Part shown: piece after piece, positions 50,501-56,500 of the stretch
Position numbering within the stretch: the first letter of the stretch is position 1
Layout: every line of letters begins with the position of its first letter
Source: Trogon surrucura
Taxonomy: Eukaryota; Chordata; Aves; Trogoniformes; Trogonidae
Direction: 5' to 3'
DNA length: 64,000 nucleotides
NCBI GenBank assembly: GCA_020746105.1
Contig: CM036622.1
Coordinates: 17,213,487-17,277,486, forward strand
The notes under the pieces: model-generated
What the model was told of the DNA's origin: nothing
Databases searched by the model: none
The model's input: only the letters and a program-made list of their open reading frames with translations
Program-made: the position numbers and the translations under genes

Positions 50501-53500
50501 ACAGATATTGCCCAAATGGTGGAGTTAGGAAAACTAAAGCTCTGCTGCAGTTGAAACTAGCAATGGATGCGGAAGGCAGAAGAAGGACTTTCTGTAAGTA
50601 CGCTGACAGCAAAAGAAAGGTGAAGGAAAACATGGAAAAGGCTGGGGCACTCAGTCCCAGATTTCTGAGCCTACCTGCAGAAACCATGAGCATGAAGCAT
50701 TAGCACGGTCAAAAATACAGTGAGAGAGCATTTAAGCCAGTTGGACATATACAAGCCAATGGGACCAGATGAGATAAACCTGAGAGTGCCGATGCATTTG
50801 GTCACTATCGTGTCTGAAATGATCAGAGGGAGGTTCCTGCAGACTAGAAGAAGTTGAATAATGTGCATATACAAGAAGAGCAAGAGGGAGGATGCAGGAA
50901 GCTACTGGCCAGTCAGCTTCACCTTAGTCCCTGGGAAAATAATAGAGCAAATTCCCCTGGAAGTAATTTCCAAGCACACGAAGGACAAGAATGCGACTGG
51001 GAACACCCAGGATGGATTTACCAAATGGCAGTCATACCTGACTAGCCTGACTGCTCTCTGTGATGAGATTACTGGCTCTGTGGAGAAAGGGAGAGCAGTA
51101 TATGCTGTAGGTAGCTTTATTTTAGCAAGGCCTTTGACACAACATCGCATAGTATTCACAGGACTATAAGGTAGGTAGATAATTGGCTTAACTTCCTGGC
51201 TCAAAGTGATTTTGTCAGCAGTACGAAGTTCAGCTGGCAGCTGGAAGTAGCATCCTCCTGGGATTGATACTGGGCCAGGACTGCTTAATATCTTTATTAA
51301 TGACATAAGTGATGGGATGGAGTGCATTCTCAAAAGGCTTGTGAAGAACAAATTGCAGTGATCGTTTGATATGTGGGGCAGGGCTGCTGTCAGAGGGACC
51401 TGGGCCACCCATGCAGAGATCTGACCACTATCTGTGTAATGGGAAGGTATAGAAAAGACGGAGTCAGATCCTTCTTATAGGTGCCCAGGGGTAGGGCAAG
51501 AGACATTAGACGCAAGTCAGAACACAGGAAAGTCTGACTAGGTATAATGATTATTATTATTACTACTACTCCTACTTTTAATCATAAAGGCAGACAACCG
51601 TTAAAGAGGGCCCAGAAAAGTTGTGGAATCTCCATCATTTGAGATATTCAGAACTCAGACAAGACCCTGAGCAGTGAGTGACCAGATTTAATATCTACTT
51701 TGAGCAGACGGGCTAGATAACCTCCAAGGGTCCCTTCCAATATAAATTACTTCACAGTTCTATGGCCTTGTTAAATACACTCCAGGTACCTGTTAAGTAA
51801 CACTAATATTATACTATTAGGTCTTTTCTTAAAGCCCCAAAATATTTTGTACATACTGTATGACATGAAAGCTGATAGGGACAGCTCTGCATGTACTATA
51901 GACTGTCTTAAATCTGTAACTTCAGTGAACCTGGTAATCTGCTACGATTTCCCTATGGAGTACTACTGACCAGCTAGCATACAGAAACACATAACCCAAC
52001 ACCCTTCTTCAAAGAAAGTGTCACAGAACAATTTTATTATTTCTAAACCAGTACTTTCCAAATAAACATAGCTGCCACATGAAATAGTAATTTTGAAAAT
52101 GTTTTACAACACTTCTTGATTTTAATCTTTTTTGTTCAACTTTGTTGATTCATTTAATTAATTTTCATATCTTTGTTATTCTCTTTTACTTAAAATTTTA
52201 TATTTCCTTTAAACAGATCCAAGTTTTTCAGCCTCAAAAAATGTTGTTTTTCAGAACATTTTTTTCCATTTCTCATGCATCTAGAAAGAAATTATTTGTT
52301 TATGACTAAGCACTAAGTAGATTGATGTTCATCTGTGAAAAACGTTGATGATTATTATACCAGAACTTTCTTTAGATGAAGCTAGTAAAATTGTATTTTA
52401 AAAATAACAATACTGAATAAAAATGGTAACACAAGATGCAAATTTACAGTAGCAAAATGAAGCTTTCAGTGAGTTTTCTAATCCTTATCAATGAATTATT
52501 TTTTCTATTTATGACATCTTTGAACATGTGTTGTTCTTCAGTCATTCTGAAAGAACTTGTTCATTTCTGCTAATGTTTCCTCATCTATAGTATAAGTAAA
52601 ATCTCATTGCTGCTTTTCTTTAATGTTCTTTTTTCTTTCTAAATGCCTCACACAGCATAAACAAAAACCTAATTGTAATATTTCATTTAAGGATTAAGCC
52701 ATAGTAAAAAAGCAAAATTTTTTTTTAAAAAAAAAACATTTTATGCTTCCCACTGCTACTAAATTGAGCAGAAAAATTCCTACGTGACAGGAAAATTTAA
52801 TTTTAGTATTTTCATGCAAATACCATTTAATCATTTATTTAAACCAGTTAGCCTTCATAGCCAGTCTCATGATGAACCTGTTTAATCACAGAATCACAGA
52901 ATGTCAGGGATTGGAAGGGACCTCGAAAGATCATCAAGTCCAATCCCCCTGCCAGAGCAGGAATGCCTAGACTATGCCCCACAGGAATGTGTCCAGGCAG
53001 GTCTTGAATGTCTCCAGAGAAGGAGACTCCACAACCTCTCTGGGTAGCCCGTTCCAGTGCTCCATCACCCTCACTGAGAAGAAGTTTCTTCTCGAGTTTA
53101 AGCGGAACCTCTTATGTTCCAGTTTCAACCCATTACCCCTTGTCCTATCATACAGCCACAATATCTACAGTCATCAATAACTCAATACCTGGCCTTGGAA
53201 AAACCCTCAAAAACTTCCTATTGTAGAGTTTCTCATCATTATCAGGAATGAAAAGAAGGAAAAAACCGAGGGCCAGATACATAATTTTAGGTAATTCACT
53301 GACAGTTTTGTTTAAAATTTGTAACAGAATGCCACAGATAATGATACTGGTATGAAGTGACTGGAAAGTATTTTCTGGATGCATTAAAGATTACTGTATT
53401 ATTCTTAAATAACAAGCAACGAATTAATAAAGCCAGTTATTCTAAGTATAAATATCTCTAATTATTTAAAATACTAAAATTCATTTCAGGACCTCTTAAA

Positions 53501-56500
53501 CATAAATGCTTTTTCTACTAGCTGCTATCCTCTCCATTGTTGGCTTTCTTCACCAAGTCTTTAAATAAAAGAAAAATTTGTACAATAAAGCATAGTATAA
53601 AAATGTTGCAGTCTTTGTATAGTAAAGTGCTTTTTAGAGATGGAATTCAACTTCTGAGTGAGAAAAATAATTTTTGTGCTAAGCGGGGTTTTTCTAAAAT
53701 GGAAAAAATAAAGAGATCTAAATCTTATAAAAGTGCACCAATTCACTCATTATACACTGCCTTACACATTACACTATCACCAGGAACTTGTAACCATAGC
53801 TAAGAGAAATATGTGATGAGTGAGTGGAACAAATATAGGCTATTCTAGTTTTGACTGAGATAGAGTTAATTTTCCTTCTTAGTAGCTAGAGCAGTGCTGT
53901 GTTTTGGATCCAGTATGGGAATTGACATGAGAAGAATGTTGATAATATATTGGTGATTTTAGTTGTTGCTAGGAAATCAAGGACTTTTCAAATTCCTGTG
54001 TTTTGCTAGTGTGCAGGCGCACAAGAAGATGAGAGAGAGCATGGTCAGGACAGCTGACCCAAACTAGCCAAAGGGATATTCATAGAATCAATTGCTTAGG
54101 TTGGAAAGGACCTTAGAGGTCATCTAATTCAACCTCCCTGCCATCGGCAGGGACACCTCTCAACTAGACCAGGTTGCTCAAGGCCTTATCCAACCTGGCC
54201 TTGAACATCTCCAGGGAAGGGGTAGCCACAACGTCTCCGGGCAATTTATTGCCACCCTCGTACTGAAGAATTTCTTTCTAAGATCCTGTCTAAACCTATT
54301 CTCCTTCAACTTAAACCCATTTCCCCTTGTCCTATCAGTGGACACTCTGGTAAAAAGTCCCTCCCCAGCCTTCCTGTAGGTTCTCTTCAGGTATTGGAAG
54401 GCAGCTATTAGGTCCCCCCAAAGTCTTCGCCTTTCAAGACTGAACAATCCCAGCTCCTGCAGCCTGTCCTCGTAGCAGAGGTGCTCCAGCCCCTGGATCG
54501 TCTTTGTGGCCCTCCTCTGAACATGCTCCGACAGTTCTATGTCTCTCTTATGGTGGGGACACCAGAACTGGACACAGTATTCAAGGTGGGGTCTCACAAG
54601 AGCAGAGTAAAGGGGGAGAAACACCTCTCTTGACCTGCTGGCTACGCTTCTCTTGATACATCGCAGGATGCAGCTGGCCTTCTGGGTTGCATGAGTGCAC
54701 TGCCAGCTCATATTGAGCTTCTCATCTACCAACACCCCCAAATCCTCCTCTTCGGGGCTACTCTCAACCCACTCTGTGCCCAGTTTGTATTTGTGCCTAG
54801 GATTGGCCTGACTCACGTGAAGGACCTTGCATTTTGACTTGTTGAAGCTCATGCAGTTTGCACTGGCCCATTTCTCAAGCCTATCAAGGTCCCTCTGGAT
54901 GGCATCTCTTCCCTCAAGTGAGTCCACGGCACCACACAGCTTGGTGTCATCAGCAAACTTGCTGAGGGTGCACTCAATGCCATCGTCCATGTCACTGACA
55001 AAGATGTGGACCACCAAGTGGTCCATCTGTCAAATTCGTGTTTCTCCATTTTAGAGAGAAGGCTGTCATGTGGGACAGTGTCAAACGCCTTGCATAAGTC
55101 CAGGAAAATGACATCCGTTGCTTTTCCCTTGTCAACCAGCGCTGTAGCTTTATCGTAGAAGGCCACTAAATTAGTCAGGCACGACTTGCCCCTGGTGAAG
55201 CCATGTGGGCTGTCACCAACCACTTGATTACTTGATTACAGTTTATCTTGATTAAGATAAACTGAAGAATGTAACAGCCCCCTCCTGGCAACACGTGTGC
55301 CCTGTGTTAGTGCTTGTGAGCATTGGCTCTGAAACAAAATCAGAACCCCCTGGGCCTACTGGACACAGGGACTGCCCTGGAACCAGAACCCCAAGGCCCT
55401 TCCTCCAAAGGGCGCTGGGCAGGGCTGGGCAGGGGGTGCATCATGCCCATGTCACAGTGCCACCACCCTGCGTCACAATGCCCTGGGCCGGGATAAAAGG
55501 CAGCGTCCTCCCGTGTCCCTGCCAGAGCTGGCCGCAGGGGTGGCCTGAAGACATCCAGGGGGAATTCCTTGAGGAGCCTGTGGATTTATTTGGAGGGTCT
55601 GAGAGAAGAAGACTGAAGAGGCTGGACAAGGCTGCTGGGGATGAGAAGAACCACCAACACCAGGATGTGCCCCAAGTTCTCAGGTCTTTCCAGCGGAAGA
55701 GCCATGGCCAGAGGAAGGGAATGCCTTCTGGGGGAGCACTGCAGAGCTCGGCCTCCTCATCCCCTGCAGAGACAGGGGCAGCAGCCCTAGGAAAGGGGAA
55801 GCAGAGATGCAGGTGCCAGGGGTCCCATTGCTTTGGAGCACCTAATGGTGTCCTGCCAGGCACAGGAAGGATTCTTAACCCCAGGGTTGATCAGGCCTGG
55901 AGCATTTGTAAGCCCCTGAGATGGCTGCAGGCTGGGAGGACAAGATATTGGGTTTGTGCATCTCCAGGGAGGCGTGACCAGCCTGGGGGACAAGGAGGTG
56001 GGTCTTGCTCACATGCTCAGGGAGTAGCCGATCGCCAGCACTGGGGTCAGGAAGGAATTTTCCCCCAGGGCAGATTGGCACTGGTCCCTGGGGGTTTTTT
56101 GCCTTCCTCTGCAGCACTGAGCATGACCACTTGTCAGGGCTCCTCTGCTCCCTTTGGGCTCGGTTACTGCCTGCTCTTTGTGCACCATGGAGATGGATGT
56201 CCTCTCGTGCCCTGCAGCTGGGGGGAGGAAGGCTTTTTTTCCACCACAGTTTGTTAACAAGTATCCACAGGGTTTTTTTGCCTTCCTCTGCAGCACTGAG
56301 CATGGCCCTTTGCCACAGGGCTCCTTTAGCCCATGCTGGCCCAGTGCCTGCTGCTCGTGCTCCACAAAGGTGGTCCTCCTGCCCCGCATCTGGGGGGAGG
56401 GCTTTTTATAGAGTCCCGGGGAGGGCCTGCTAGATGCACAAAACAGAGTCCCTGAGGAGCTTGTGGATTTACTTGGAGGGTCTGAGAGAAGAAAACCAAA

